From: Sphingomonas sp. Leaf32
Lineage (GTDB): Bacteria > Pseudomonadota > Alphaproteobacteria > Sphingomonadales > Sphingomonadaceae
Assembly: GCF_001421765.1 (NCBI RefSeq)
Contig: NZ_LMLA01000011.1
Coordinates: forward strand, 124,001-188,000
Length of the DNA: 64,000 nt
Direction: 5' to 3'
The first letter of the stretch is position 1. Every line of letters starts with the position of its first letter. The notes under the pieces were generated by a model. The model did not search any database and had not been told where the DNA came from. It saw nothing but the letters and a program-made list of their open reading frames with translations. Below, piece after piece: positions 1 to 8,861 of the stretch. Both the position numbers and the translations under genes were made by a program.

Positions 1-1
1 G

Positions 2-547
2 AACCTGCCCGACATGCACGGGTACGATGTTCTGAAGAAGCTGCGCGTCGCGCGGGTGCAAACTCCGGTCCTGATCCTGTCGGGCATCGACGAAATGGAC
101 TCGAAGGTCCGCTCGTTCGGCTTCGGTGCCGACGATTACGTGACCAAGCCGTTCCACCGCGAGGAACTGATCGCGCGTATCCATGCCGTCGTCCGCCGGT
201 CGAAGGGGCATTCGCAATCGGTGATCCGCACCGGCAAGCTCTCGGTGAACCTCGATGCCAAGACGGTCGACGTCGACGGCGCGCGCGTCCACCTGACGGG
301 CAAGGAATACGCGATGCTGGAGCTGCTGTCGCTCCGCAAGGGCACGACGCTCACCAAGGAAATGTTCCTCAACCATCTTTATGGCGGGATGGACGAACCG
401 GAACTCAAGATCATCGACGTCTTCATTTGCAAGCTGCGCAAGAAGCTCAGCATGGCGTGCGAAGGCGACAATTATATCGAGACCGTGTGGGGTCGTGGCT
501 ATGTGCTGCGCGAACCCGACGAGATGGTCGAGGCGGCGGTCGCCTGA
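2..547 (+). CDS. ctrA: Cell-cycle response regulator CtrA (3' part, 5' end off window)
   Basis: C-terminal about 180 residues of an OmpR/PhoB-type response regulator. The open frame enters from the left edge at base 2 (Asn-Leu-Pro-Asp before the Met at 14), so the start and the phospho-accepting Asp of the receiver domain lie outside. Visible are the receiver end ([10 protein letters not shown] with the conserved Lys, LILSG with the conserved Ser) and a complete winged-helix DNA-binding domain ([12 protein letters not shown], then [12 protein letters not shown]). The near-verbatim run [19 protein letters not shown] is diagnostic of alphaproteobacterial CtrA, the master regulator of cell cycle and motility that binds TTAA-N7-TTAA sites. 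The C-terminal Ala-Val-Ala resembles the proteolysis-prone Ala-Ala tail of Caulobacter CtrA (inference). A GNAT gene follows and overlaps the stop codon. A DivL-like kinase, from the same signalling network, is encoded 50 kb away in this window. Confidence 0.93.
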   Translation, partial: NLPDMHGYDVLKKLRVARVQTPVLILSGIDEMDSKVRSFGFGADDYVTKPFHREELIARIHAVVRRSKGHSQSVIRTGKLSVNLDAKTVDVDGARVHLTGKEYAMLELLSLRKGTTLTKEMFLNHLYGGMDEPELKIIDVFICKLRKKLSMACEGDNYIETVWGRGYVLREPDEMVEAAVA

Positions 548-1080
548 ACGAAGTACCGACCGTCCGCCTTGCCCGCACCGGCGATCTCGCTGCGATCGCC
601 GGGTTGATGGACCTCGCCATCGACCGATTACAGCAGGACTTTTTGTCGGACGAACAGATCGTCGCCAGCCGGCAGGTCATGGGCCTCGACCGGCAACTGG
701 TCGGCGACGGCACCTGTTTCGTGGCGGAAGTCGACGGGGCGCTGGTGGGCTGTGGCGGCTGGAGCCGGCGCGCCACCCTGTATGGCGGCGATGACGGCAT
801 GGTCCCGCGCGACGTCCGCCTGCTCGACCCCGCGACCGAGCCGGCCCGCATCCGCGCGATGTATACCCATCCCGACCATGCCCGCCGCGGCATCGGCAGC
901 CTCATCCTCGCCACCTGCGAACGCGCCGCGCTGGCGGAGGGCTTCCGCACCGCCGAACTGATGAGCACCGCGAGCGGCCAGCCCCTCTACACCCGCTGCG
1001 GCTACCTGCCCGTCGAGCGCGGCGATGCCGATGTCGGCGGGGTGCGGGTACCGCTGATCCGGATGCGGAAGGCGTTGTAG
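544..1080 (+). CDS. GNAT family N-acetyltransferase
   Basis: About 178 residues with a recognisable GNAT fold: N-terminal [20 protein letters not shown], central strand [15 protein letters not shown], the acetyl-CoA pyrophosphate loop [16 protein letters not shown] (R/Q-x-x-G-x-G/A motif A) and a C-terminal [11 protein letters not shown]. The substrate cannot be told from sequence. The start is uncertain. The frame is open from 427, but upstream codons overlap ctrA. The most compact choice is CTG at 544, overlapping the ctrA stop; GTG at 487 and ATG at 607 are alternatives. Tight coupling suggests co-transcription with ctrA. Confidence 0.75.
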   Translation: MNEVPTVRLARTGDLAAIAGLMDLAIDRLQQDFLSDEQIVASRQVMGLDRQLVGDGTCFVAEVDGALVGCGGWSRRATLYGGDDGMVPRDVRLLDPATEPARIRAMYTHPDHARRGIGSLILATCERAALAEGFRTAELMSTASGQPLYTRCGYLPVERGDADVGGVRVPLIRMRKAL

Positions 1081-1120
1081 GGGCGACAGGCCGACGGCCC
1101 CTTAAGGCAGGTCATGAGGT

Positions 1121-1191
1121 GCCGCTGAGCTTGTCAAAGCGGCGTATCGAAGGGCCGCTTGGCAAGTACTTCGATACGGCTCGGTCCCTAC
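1121..1191. repeat. Dispersed inverted repeat, family A, copy 1
   Basis: Contains tgagcttgtcaaagc, gcgtatcgaag and then cttcgatacgg in inverted orientation, followed by gtccctac. This is a degenerate copy of the element seen at 13937-14046, 36219-36323 and 60260-60374. It lies between convergent genes (GNAT plus, L,D-transpeptidase minus) and could act as a weak bidirectional terminator or a REP-like element. Confidence 0.75.
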
Positions 1192-1200
1192 CCACCTCAC

Positions 1201-1282
1201 CGTCACCCCGGACTTGTTCCGGGGTCCCGCTTCTTCTTCGGCGGCGGGTAGAAAGTGCGACCCCGGATCGTCCGGGGTAACG
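1201..1282. repeat. Dispersed inverted repeat, family C, copy 1
   Basis: Outer arms cgtcaccccgga (1201-1212) and tccggggtaacg (1271-1282) are complementary with one mismatch. An inner short stem ccgg-acttgtt-ccgg follows the left arm. It is related to the copies at 10223-10332 and 59776-59805. It abuts the 3' end of the minus-strand transpeptidase gene. Confidence 0.7.
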
Positions 1283-1294
1283 AACGACGCAACC

Positions 1295-1957
1295 TCAAGC
1301 CGTGATCGCCCCACCCATCCCCAACCGCTTGCCATTGGTGATGATGACCCGGTCGCCGAGCTTCGCCACGCCGAACAGCTTCTTCGCGAACGCGGTCGGC
1401 ACACCGATGCAGCCATGGGTCGCGCCACCCTCCTGCACGTCGCTGCCATGGATCGAGATGCCGTCGTTGGTCAGCCGCAGCATATAGGGCATCGGCGCGC
1501 CGTAGAGGTTGCTGACGTGATCGGCATCCTTCTGCGTGATCTTCAACGCACCCAGCGGCGTCGGCTTCCAGTCCGCGCCGTACAGCACCACCGCCGCACC
1601 GATCTCGTACCCGTCGCGGAACACCGACAGCACCTGCGCATCGAGGTCGATGGTGACGACCAGCTTGCCGGTGGCCGGTGCGCCGGCCTCATCCCAGACC
1701 CATCGGCCATGGGTGAACGGCCCATCGATGTTCAGCACGCGGCGAACAACCATCGCTTCCGGGGCAGGCGTCGAAACGGCCGCTGGCGTCGCAACCGCTA
1801 CCGGGGCCGGCCGAACCGTGGCGACCTTCGTCACCGGTTTCGCGACGACCGGCTCCGGCCGCTCGGCACGCAGCAGCATCGCCGCGCCGCCCCCGGTGGC
1901 ACTCACCACGCCTACCAGCAACGCCAGGCCCAATCCGGTTCGCAAAGTTGCTCGCAT
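1295..1957 (-). CDS. L,D-transpeptidase (YkuD domain), exported
   Basis: 220 residues. An N-terminal membrane/signal segment (TGLGLALLVGVVSATGGGAAM) is followed by an Ala/Pro/Val-rich linker and a YkuD domain (LVVTIDLDAQVLSVFRDG to the end). The catalytic region reads SIHGSD, eight residues, then ATHGCIGVP. His and Cys of the family signature HX14-17[S/T]HGCh are present, but the residue after the hydrophobic position is Gly where the family usually has Arg or Asn. Enzymes of this family form 3-3 peptidoglycan cross-links or anchor lipoproteins in the periplasm. The ATG at 1957 was chosen because AGGAGG precedes it by five bases and the signal peptide begins there; the longer frame to 2050 has no ribosome site. 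Confidence 0.88.
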   Translation of the reverse strand: MRATLRTGLGLALLVGVVSATGGGAAMLLRAERPEPVVAKPVTKVATVRPAPVAVATPAAVSTPAPEAMVVRRVLNIDGPFTHGRWVWDEAGAPATGKLVVTIDLDAQVLSVFRDGYEIGAAVVLYGADWKPTPLGALKITQKDADHVSNLYGAPMPYMLRLTNDGISIHGSDVQEGGATHGCIGVPTAFAKKLFGVAKLGDRVIITNGKRLGMGGAITA

Positions 1958-2100
1958 CGATCCTCCTGTCCGCCCCCATGTAGGGCAAGCGAACCGCCGG
2001 CGCACCCCGCCAATCCGAACCGTACCGCGATGGCACATGCGCCGACGCACTTAATATCCTCCGAGCCCCGCGGGGAGCGGAACTGCCGCGAAGCGGGGGT

Positions 2101-2142
2101 GGAGGGGGATTTTCGCGAACGATATGCTTCGGAAATCCCCTC
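2101..2142. repeat. Imperfect hairpin in the 1958-2368 gap
   Basis: ggagggggattt is followed 18 bases later by aaatcccctcc, an 11-base imperfect stem. The gap holds this hairpin, the family B repeat at 2239-2334 and the promoter region of the transpeptidase. No credible coding sequence was found in it; the plus-strand frames crossing it have no start context or recognisable product. Confidence 0.5.
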
Positions 2143-2238
2143 CAACAACGATGGCCGCCCCCCTACCCGTCCCGGGGGCAATCCCGACGCCGATCAACAT
2201 TGAGGCCAACCAGCTCGGGTCGCCCTCATACCCATTAT

Positions 2239-2334
2239 CGTCATTCCCGCGCAGGCGGGAATCCATAGACGCTACGGGTTCGATCCTGTCATCAACGCTG
2301 GCGCATATGGATTCCCGCCTGCGCGGGAATGACG
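2239..2334. repeat. Dispersed inverted repeat, family B, copy 1
   Basis: Two perfectly complementary 28-base arms: left 2239-2266 beginning cgtcattcccgcgcaggc, right 2307-2334 ending gcgcgggaatgacg. Each arm is itself a small hairpin (cccgcgcaggcggg). Copies of the same design occur at 10458-10553 and 31141-31236. The 40-base centre is not conserved between copies. Confidence 0.85.
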
Positions 2335-2368
2335 AACTTTCCTCGACCGCGCTGAAAGTCGATCCAGC

Positions 2369-4039
2369 CTACCGCCCGACCGCCTTCGGCTCATCCTTCA
2401 GCGGCCATGCCTTATACCCGCCGACCCATGTCTCGATCACCCGCGTCGCGCGCAGTTCCGCCGGCGTCGCCGCCACCGGATCGCGATCAACCACGATGAA
2501 GTCCGCCTTCTGCCCCGGCAGCAGCGACCCGAAGCGCTGTTCAGCGAAACCGGCGAACGCCGCGTCCTGCGTGAACGCCTTCCACGCCTGTTCGCGCGTC
2601 ACCTTCTCCTCGGGCCGCCAGCCGCCCGGCGGCTGCCCGTTGGCATCCTCGCGGGTGAACGCCGCCGCCCAGCCGACGAACGGGTTGGGGTTTTCGACCG
2701 GATAGTCCGACCCGAACGCCAGCCGCCCGCCGTCGCGCAAAACGGTCGCCCACGCATATGCCCCGGTCAGCCGCGCCGGTCCCAGCCGCGCCTCGGCCAT
2801 CGTCCGGTCGCCGGTGGCATGGACCGGCTGCATCGACGCGATGATCCCGTTCCTGCCCAGCCGTGGCAGGTCAGCCGGATCGATCACCTGCGCATGTTCG
2901 ATCCGCCAACGCCGGTCGTCCTTGTACGACGATGCCAATTCGTCGATCGCGTCCAGCACCTGCCGGTTCGCGCGGTCGCCGATCGCATGGATCGCGAATT
3001 GGAACCCGTCCATCGTGCCCCGGCTCAGCAGGTTGAGCAGCGTCGTATCGTTGATGAACGACAGCCCGGTCAGCTTAGGCGCATCGCTATACGGCACCTT
3101 CAGCCACGCCCCGCGCGACCCCAGCGCCCCATCGGCATACAGCTTGATCCCGCCCATGCGCAGCCGGTCGCCGTACAGCCACGGCGTCGGCCCGGCCCCG
3201 GCGATGGTCAGCGCCGGCTCCAGTCCGGCGGCATAGCTCATGATGCGCACCCGGAGCTGGCCGATGTCGCCCATCCGCCGGAACACCAGCCAGTCGTCGA
3301 CCGACGTGCCCATGTCCGCCGTCGCGGTGATCCCGGTCGACAGCAGCAAGTCCTGCGCCTTCAGGAACGCGGCGTTGCGTTCGCGCGGGGACGGCTTGGG
3401 CTTGGCGGCATCGAACAAGCTGGCGGCGGCATCGACGAACACCCCCGACGGTTGTCCGTTCGGCAGCAATTCGATCCGTCCGCCGGCCGGTGCCACCGTC
3501 CTGGCGGTAATGCCCGCCGCCTTGATCGCCGCGCTGTTCGCCCACACCGCATGGCCGTCGGCACGTTCCAGCAACACCGGCTTGTCGCCCGCCGCCGCGT
3601 CCAGTTCGGCCGCCGTCGGGAACCGCCCCAGCCCCCACGCCTCCTGGTTCCAGCCACCGCCGACGATCCACTGGCGGTTGCCGTTGGCGCGCGCATAGGA
3701 CTGGATCGCCGCCTGCGCATCGGCCAGCGACTTCGTGTTCGACAGGTCGAGTTCGAGCGCGCGATAGCCCAGCGACATCACATGGCCATGCGCGTCGATC
3801 ATGCCCGGCATCACGATCTTGCCGCCCATGTCGCTGCGCCAGTCGAGCTTCTTCGGCGCCTTCTCGCCCTTGGGCACCAGCCGCACGACCTTGCCGTCCT
3901 TGTCGACCAGGATGCCGCCGAAGCGCACCACCTGCCCGCGCGAATCCAGCGCCACGCCGTTTACATTGTCGATCAGCCCATCGGCCTGCGCCGTGCCGGC
4001 CAGCAACAGCGCGGCAACGGTAAGAGCCTGCCGGATCAC
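2369..4039 (-). CDS. Amidohydrolase family 3 protein (YtcJ-like), exported
   Basis: 556 residues. A cleavable-looking signal peptide (MIRQALTVAALLLAGTAQA) precedes a full metal-dependent amidohydrolase of the YtcJ / N-substituted formamide deformylase type. Metal-site motifs in order: PGMIDAHGHV (HxH), GIKLYADGALGSRG, FAIHAIGDRAN, RIEHAQ, and LAFGSDYPVE with the conserved Asp. The C-terminal DFIVVDRDP closes the composite beta-sandwich. Substrate is unknown; members hydrolyse amides or imides. The start is GTG at 4039, sharing GTGA with the stop of the upstream dehydrogenase gene, so the two are translationally coupled. Confidence 0.9.
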   Translation of the reverse strand: MIRQALTVAALLLAGTAQADGLIDNVNGVALDSRGQVVRFGGILVDKDGKVVRLVPKGEKAPKKLDWRSDMGGKIVMPGMIDAHGHVMSLGYRALELDLSNTKSLADAQAAIQSYARANGNRQWIVGGGWNQEAWGLGRFPTAAELDAAAGDKPVLLERADGHAVWANSAAIKAAGITARTVAPAGGRIELLPNGQPSGVFVDAAASLFDAAKPKPSPRERNAAFLKAQDLLLSTGITATADMGTSVDDWLVFRRMGDIGQLRVRIMSYAAGLEPALTIAGAGPTPWLYGDRLRMGGIKLYADGALGSRGAWLKVPYSDAPKLTGLSFINDTTLLNLLSRGTMDGFQFAIHAIGDRANRQVLDAIDELASSYKDDRRWRIEHAQVIDPADLPRLGRNGIIASMQPVHATGDRTMAEARLGPARLTGAYAWATVLRDGGRLAFGSDYPVENPNPFVGWAAAFTREDANGQPPGGWRPEEKVTREQAWKAFTQDAAFAGFAEQRFGSLLPGQKADFIVVDRDPVAATPAELRATRVIETWVGGYKAWPLKDEPKAVGR

Positions 4040-4902
4040 TTGGGCATCCTCCGCACCAGCGCGCTAGTATCCTGCCGACCGCCGCCCATCGCCTGCACCT
4101 CGGCATAGAATTGATCGACCAGCGCCGTCACCGGCAACGTCGCGCCATTGCGCCGAGACTCATCCAGCGCGAGACCCAGGTCCTTGCGCATCCAGTCGAT
4201 CGCAAAGCCGAAATCGAACTGGTCCTGCGCCATGGTCGGCCAGCGATTGACCATCTGCCAGCTCTGCGCCGCGCCGCCCGACACCGCTTCCAGCACCTTG
4301 TCGAGATCGAGGCCCGAGCATTCCGCGAACCGCAATGCTTCGGACAGCCCGCCCAGCACGCCGGCGATGCAGATCTGGTTGACCATCTTGGTCGTCTGTC
4401 CCGCGCCCGCTGCACCGACATGGACGATGCGCTGCGCATAGGCGTGCATGATCGGTTCGGCGGCGGCGAACGCTTCCACCGACCCGCCGCACATGATCGA
4501 CAGCTTGCCATTTTCGGCCCCGGCCTGTCCGCCCGATACCGGCGCATCAAGCACTAGCAGCCCCTTCGCCCCACCCGCCTCGGCCAATTCGCGCGCGATC
4601 GCCGCCGATACGGTGGTGTGGTCCGCGAACAACGCGCCTTCTCGCATCGCGCCGAACACGCCGTCGCTGCCCAGCGTCACCGCGCGCAGGTCGTCGTCAT
4701 TGCCGACACAGGCGAACACCGCATCGGCACCCTCCGCCGCAGCCGCCGGCGTCTCCGCGACCTTGCCGCCATGCTTCGCGGCCCAGGCATCTGCCTTGGC
4801 ACGGGTGCGGTTGTAGACGGTGACCTGATGGCCGGCGGAAAGGAGGTGCCCGGCCATGGGCGCGCCCATGACGCCGGTGCCGATGAATGCGAGTATTGCC
4901 AT
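4036..4902 (-). CDS. NAD(P)-dependent 3-hydroxyisobutyrate dehydrogenase family oxidoreductase
   Basis: 288 residues. Rossmann nucleotide motif FIGTGVMGAPMAGHL at the N terminus (GxGxMGxxM) followed by NRTRAKADAW, the substrate signature DAPVSGGQAGAENGKLSIM, and the catalytic helix GAGQTTKMVNQ with the conserved Lys and Asn. The family covers 3-hydroxyisobutyrate, tartronate semialdehyde and related beta-hydroxyacid dehydrogenases; the exact substrate is not decidable here. ATG 4902 was chosen because the Rossmann motif begins four residues later; the frame is open to 4998 but that stretch is the divergent promoter region. It is the first gene of a two-gene unit with the amidohydrolase. Confidence 0.9.
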   Translation of the reverse strand: MAILAFIGTGVMGAPMAGHLLSAGHQVTVYNRTRAKADAWAAKHGGKVAETPAAAAEGADAVFACVGNDDDLRAVTLGSDGVFGAMREGALFADHTTVSAAIARELAEAGGAKGLLVLDAPVSGGQAGAENGKLSIMCGGSVEAFAAAEPIMHAYAQRIVHVGAAGAGQTTKMVNQICIAGVLGGLSEALRFAECSGLDLDKVLEAVSGGAAQSWQMVNRWPTMAQDQFDFGFAIDWMRKDLGLALDESRRNGATLPVTALVDQFYAEVQAMGGGRQDTSALVRRMPK

Positions 4903-4983
4903 GCCCGCTGTGTAAGGCGCGCCGCGTGGACGCGATAGAGGGAAGCACGCGGCTGACCGTACGATCCCGCCCATTCGGTTATT

Positions 4984-5002
4984 GCTAACGACTCTCATTG
5001 TA
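4984..5002. promoter_or_regulatory. Fur-box-like site upstream of the TonB receptor
   Basis: gctaacgactctcattgta matches the canonical 19-base Fur box GATAATGATAATCATTATC at 12 of 19 positions, including both GA and TCATT cores. It lies 91 bases upstream of the siderophore-type receptor start and in the divergent region with the dehydrogenase gene. Iron control is inferred from the match and the neighbour. Confidence 0.5.
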
Positions 5003-5092
5003 TATAATTCGCCATCGAACCGAAGCGGCGAATGCCGGCCGACGCAGGGGACACTGCGCGGACAGGAGGCTCGGCATCACCGCGACGGGGGC

Positions 5093-7153
5093 ATGACCAT
5101 GACGACGAGGATTTGCGCACTGGGGCTGATCGCCCTGACCACACCGGTACCGGCGCTGGCACAGGACGGCACGCTGATCGAAGAGGTGCTGGTCGTCGGA
5201 AAGCGCCACAGCATCCGTCCCGACGTGGCGACCGGCGCGACCCGCACCCGGACCGCGATCGAGGACATTCCGCAGGCGATCCAGGTGATCTCGCGCGAAA
5301 CGATCGACGAACAGCAACTGGTGCGGCTGGCCGACGTGGTCGCCAATGTATCGAACGTGCAGCCCGGCGGGACGCAGGGCAACCGCACCGAATTGTTCGT
5401 CGTGCGCGGCTTCGAACTGTCGTCCTATGCGATCGACGGCATCCTGACCAATCCGGCGCAGAACTTCACCGAAACCGTCCGCGACCTCGCCAATGTCGCG
5501 CAGGTGGAGGTGCTGAAGGGACCGGCGTCGGTCCTGTACGGCCGGGGCGAACCGGGGGGCACGATCAACATCGTCACCCGCCGCCCCGCCTTCACCTTCG
5601 GCGCGGAGGGGCAGGTTCAGGTCGACGGCAACGGCCTGCGCCGGGTGCAGGCGAGCGTGACCGGCCCCGCCAGCGACACCGTGGCCGCGCGGTTCAGCAT
5701 CGCCGGACAACGCTCCGGCAGCTTCCGCGATTTCCAGATCGACGGCAGCCGCGTGTTCTTCTCCCCGTCGATCGCGTGGCGGCCCGATGCCGCGACCCGG
5801 GCCGACATCGACTATGACTATACCGATCAGGTCACGCCCGGCGATCGCGGCCTGCTGGTCGTGAACGGCGCGGTGCGCGGGCCGGCGTCGCGCAGCTATG
5901 GCGAGCCATGGTCGCGCAATTTCGGCCGCCAGCACGGGCTGCGCGGACGGATCGAGCATGATGTCGCCGACTGGCTGACCCTGCGCCAGATCGTGTCGTA
6001 CCAGAGCGGCGACAGCGGGCGGACCGTGGCCGACTTCACCGGATTGAACGCCGCGCGCACGCTGTTGCAGCGGCGCGGCGTCCGCCAGTCGCAATCGGTG
6101 GCGACGACCACCAGCCAGAGCGAGGCGCTGTTCCGGTTCGACACCGGACCGCTCACCCACCTGCTGCTGGCCGGATTCGAGGCGGTCGACGCGCGGCGCA
6201 CGACCAGCGAATGGCGCGCGCCGCTGGCATCGATCAGTGTCGCCGCACCGGTGCAGGGCGCGCGGCCCGGTCCCTTCACCTTCTTCCGCACGGTCGACGT
6301 CCGCGCCCGGTTTCTCGCCCCCTATGTGCAGGACCAGATCGGGATCGGCGACCGCGTCGATATCGTCGCGGGCGTCCGCTGGGACGATGTCCACCAGACG
6401 ACGACCACTGCCGGCATCGCCACCGCCGAGGACGGGCGGCGCGCATCGCCCCGGCTGGGGATCGTGTGGCACGCCGTGCCCTCGGTCGCGCTCTACGCCA
6501 ACTGGTCGACCTCGTTCCGGCCGCGCACCGCGGCGCAGGTCAACGGCGGCACCGCGCCCCCCGAAACCGGGCGCCAGTACGAAGCCGGGATCAAGTTCAC
6601 GCCCGCAGGCGGCCGCCTGATCGCCAGCGCCGCGGTCTTCGACATCGTCAAGAACAATGTGGCGAGCGCCAATCCGGTCAATAGCGGCTTCGTGATCGTC
6701 ACCGGCCAGCAGCGCTCGCGCGGGGTCGAATTCGACCTGAGCGGGGAAGTGCTGCCCGGCTGGCGCTGGATCGTCGGCGCCGGCTATCTCGATGCCACGG
6801 TGACGCGCGACAGCGTGATCCCGGTCGGCAACCGGCTGCGCGGCGTGCCCGAATGGAGCGGCAACCTGTGGACCACCTACCGCCTGCCCGCCGGGCCGCT
6901 GGCCGGGCTGATGCTGGGTGGCGGCGCGATCCGTGTCGGCGCGCGGGCGGGCGACCTCGCCAACAGCTATTCGGTGCCGGCCTATACCCGGTTCGACCTC
7001 ACGGCGGGCTATACCTTTGCCGATCGCTACCGGCTGGGCGTGGTCGTGCGCAACGTGACCGACCGCTTCTATGTCGAACAACCGGTCGCGCTGACCACCA
7101 ACTATCCCGGCAGCCCGCGCACCATCTCCGCTACGCTGTCGGTCGAATGGTGA
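5093..7153 (+). CDS. TonB-dependent siderophore-type outer membrane receptor
   Basis: 686 residues. Signal peptide MTMTTRICALGLIALTTPVPALA, TonB box-like IEEVLVVGK, then the plug domain typical of FhuE/FpvA-type receptors (TAIEDIPQAIQVISRETI, LFVVRGFELSSYAIDG, VEVLKGPASVLYGRGEPGGTINIVTRRP). A 22-strand barrel follows, ending in the outer-membrane signature TISATLSVEW with a terminal aromatic. It should import a ferric siderophore using TonB-ExbBD energy. ATG 5093 was chosen at the signal peptide; ATG 5099 is equally possible. A Fur-like box lies upstream. No siderophore biosynthesis genes are nearby. Confidence 0.92.
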   Translation: MTMTTRICALGLIALTTPVPALAQDGTLIEEVLVVGKRHSIRPDVATGATRTRTAIEDIPQAIQVISRETIDEQQLVRLADVVANVSNVQPGGTQGNRTELFVVRGFELSSYAIDGILTNPAQNFTETVRDLANVAQVEVLKGPASVLYGRGEPGGTINIVTRRPAFTFGAEGQVQVDGNGLRRVQASVTGPASDTVAARFSIAGQRSGSFRDFQIDGSRVFFSPSIAWRPDAATRADIDYDYTDQVTPGDRGLLVVNGAVRGPASRSYGEPWSRNFGRQHGLRGRIEHDVADWLTLRQIVSYQSGDSGRTVADFTGLNAARTLLQRRGVRQSQSVATTTSQSEALFRFDTGPLTHLLLAGFEAVDARRTTSEWRAPLASISVAAPVQGARPGPFTFFRTVDVRARFLAPYVQDQIGIGDRVDIVAGVRWDDVHQTTTTAGIATAEDGRRASPRLGIVWHAVPSVALYANWSTSFRPRTAAQVNGGTAPPETGRQYEAGIKFTPAGGRLIASAAVFDIVKNNVASANPVNSGFVIVTGQQRSRGVEFDLSGEVLPGWRWIVGAGYLDATVTRDSVIPVGNRLRGVPEWSGNLWTTYRLPAGPLAGLMLGGGAIRVGARAGDLANSYSVPAYTRFDLTAGYTFADRYRLGVVVRNVTDRFYVEQPVALTTNYPGSPRTISATLSVEW

Positions 7154-7221
7154 CCCGGTCGAAGGGCGATTCGGCCCGCCGACTTTCCCCGCTGCGTCGA
7201 ATCGGCTAGGCGCGGGACCCT

Positions 7222-8463
7222 ATGGCTACGAACCCGATCGCTCCGCCCGCCCTGCCCCTCACCGTCGACGACGTACGTGCCGCGGCGATGCGTATCGGCG
7301 GTTCGATCGTCCGCACGCCGACCCTTATCAGCCGCACCCTGTCCGACCTGACCGGCGCCACCGTCTATCTGAAGTTCGAAAACCTCCAGTTCACCGCCGC
7401 CTACAAGGAACGCGGCGCGCTCAACACGCTGCTGCAACTCGACGAAGCCACCCGTGCGAAGGGCGTGATCGCCGCATCCGCCGGCAACCACGCCCAGGGC
7501 CTCGCCTATCACGGCAATCGCCTCGGCGTGCCGGTGACCATCGTCATGCCGCGCCCGACCCCGACGGTGAAGGTGATGCAGACGCAGAGTCACGGCGCGA
7601 CCGTGGTGCTGGAGGGCGAGACGTTCGACGCCGCCTATGCCCATGCCCGCAAGCTGGAGGCCGAACAGGGCCTGACCTTCGTCCACCCCTTCGACGACGC
7701 CCGGATCATGGCGGGGCAAGGCACCGTTGCCCTTGAAATGCTGGAAGACGTGCCAGCCATCGATACGCTGGTCGTGCCGATCGGCGGCGGCGGACTCATC
7801 AGCGGCATGGCCACCGTCGCCCGTGCCACCGGCCGCCCGATAGAAGTGGTCGGCGTACAGGCCGAGCTGTTCCCGTCGATGTACAACCGCCTGCACGGCA
7901 CCGACATGGACTGCGCGGGCGATACGCTGGCGGAGGGGATCGCGGTCAAGCAGCCCGGCGGCCTGACCGCACAGGTCGTGGCCGCGCTGGTCGACGACAT
8001 CGTGCTGGTCAGCGAACGCCAGCTCGAAGAGGCCGTCAGCCTGCTGGTCCAGATCGAAAAGACCGTGGTCGAGGGTGCCGGCGCCGCCGGCCTCGCCGCC
8101 CTGCTGGGGCATGGGGCACGGTTCAAGGGCAAGACCGTCGGCATCGTGCTGTGCGGCGGCAATATCGACACCCGCCTGCTCGCCAATGTCCTGCTGCGCG
8201 ACCTCGCCCGCTCAGGGAGGCTGGCGCGGCTGCGCATCCGGTTGCAGGACCGTCCCGGCGCGCTGTTCCACGTCGCCAAGATCTTCCACGAACACGCGGT
8301 CAACATCATCGAGGTCTATCACCAGCGCGTCTTCACGACGCTGCCGGCGAAGGGCCTCATCACCGACATCGAATGCGAGACGCGCGACCGCGACCATCTC
8401 GACCGACTGGTCGATGGCCTGCGCGCCGGCGGCTATGAAGTGAGCACGGTCGAGCTGGCATGA
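7222..8463 (+). CDS. ilvA: Threonine ammonia-lyase (threonine dehydratase) with ACT domain
   Basis: 413 residues, fold-type II PLP enzyme converting L-threonine to 2-oxobutanoate and ammonia. PLP-lysine region YLKFENLQFTAAYKERGA, ASAGNHAQGLAYH, the phosphate-binding loop PIGGGGLISGMA, and IVLCGGNID. A single C-terminal ACT domain (about residues 335-413, LRIRLQDRPGALFHVAKIF) matches the roughly 400-residue class rather than the long 510-residue E. coli IlvA with two regulatory domains. It may serve isoleucine synthesis or threonine catabolism; no ilv neighbours are present. The next gene overlaps it by ATGA. Confidence 0.92.
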   Translation: MATNPIAPPALPLTVDDVRAAAMRIGGSIVRTPTLISRTLSDLTGATVYLKFENLQFTAAYKERGALNTLLQLDEATRAKGVIAASAGNHAQGLAYHGNRLGVPVTIVMPRPTPTVKVMQTQSHGATVVLEGETFDAAYAHARKLEAEQGLTFVHPFDDARIMAGQGTVALEMLEDVPAIDTLVVPIGGGGLISGMATVARATGRPIEVVGVQAELFPSMYNRLHGTDMDCAGDTLAEGIAVKQPGGLTAQVVAALVDDIVLVSERQLEEAVSLLVQIEKTVVEGAGAAGLAALLGHGARFKGKTVGIVLCGGNIDTRLLANVLLRDLARSGRLARLRIRLQDRPGALFHVAKIFHEHAVNIIEVYHQRVFTTLPAKGLITDIECETRDRDHLDRLVDGLRAGGYEVSTVELA

Positions 8464-8861
8464 CCGAGATCATCACCGGCGCCTGTCTATGTGGCAGCTG
8501 TCGCTATCGCAGCGACGCGCCGGTGATGAACGTCCGTGCCTGTCACTGCCATCGGTGCCAGCGCGCCACCGGCAGCGCCTTCTACGCGCGTGTGATGGTG
8601 CCGCTATCCTCCATCACGATCGACGGGCCGGTCGCATGGTATGACGGCGATACCAGCGTCCGGCGGGGCTTCTGCCCCACCTGCGGATCGACGATGTTTT
8701 CGGAACGTGCCGCCGCCGGGACCATCGGCCTGACGATCGGCACGCTCGACCATCCCGAACGCTTCGCGCCGGCCGATCATATCTGGGTGTCGGCGAAGCA
8801 GCCGTGGCTGGTGCTGGCCGATGGCCTCCCACAGTTTGCCAAGGGTCCGCCCGCTACCTGA
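8460..8861 (+). CDS. GFA family (glutathione-dependent formaldehyde-activating-like) zinc protein
   Basis: 133 residues. Zinc-site cysteines are laid out as in the GFA fold: CLCGSCRY near the N terminus, CHCHRCQRATGSAF about 30 residues later, and GFCPTCGSTMF in the second half. Founding members bind glutathione and promote S-hydroxymethylglutathione formation, but most paralogues are of unknown function, so the role is not assigned. Translationally coupled to ilvA (ATGA). Confidence 0.85.
   Translation: MTEIITGACLCGSCRYRSDAPVMNVRACHCHRCQRATGSAFYARVMVPLSSITIDGPVAWYDGDTSVRRGFCPTCGSTMFSERAAAGTIGLTIGTLDHPERFAPADHIWVSAKQPWLVLADGLPQFAKGPPAT

Noticed and set aside
2124..2705. 193-residue plus-strand frame crossing family B repeat and the amidohydrolase 3' end
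   Set aside because: The protein is translated repeat sequence followed by shadow of the amidohydrolase gene.
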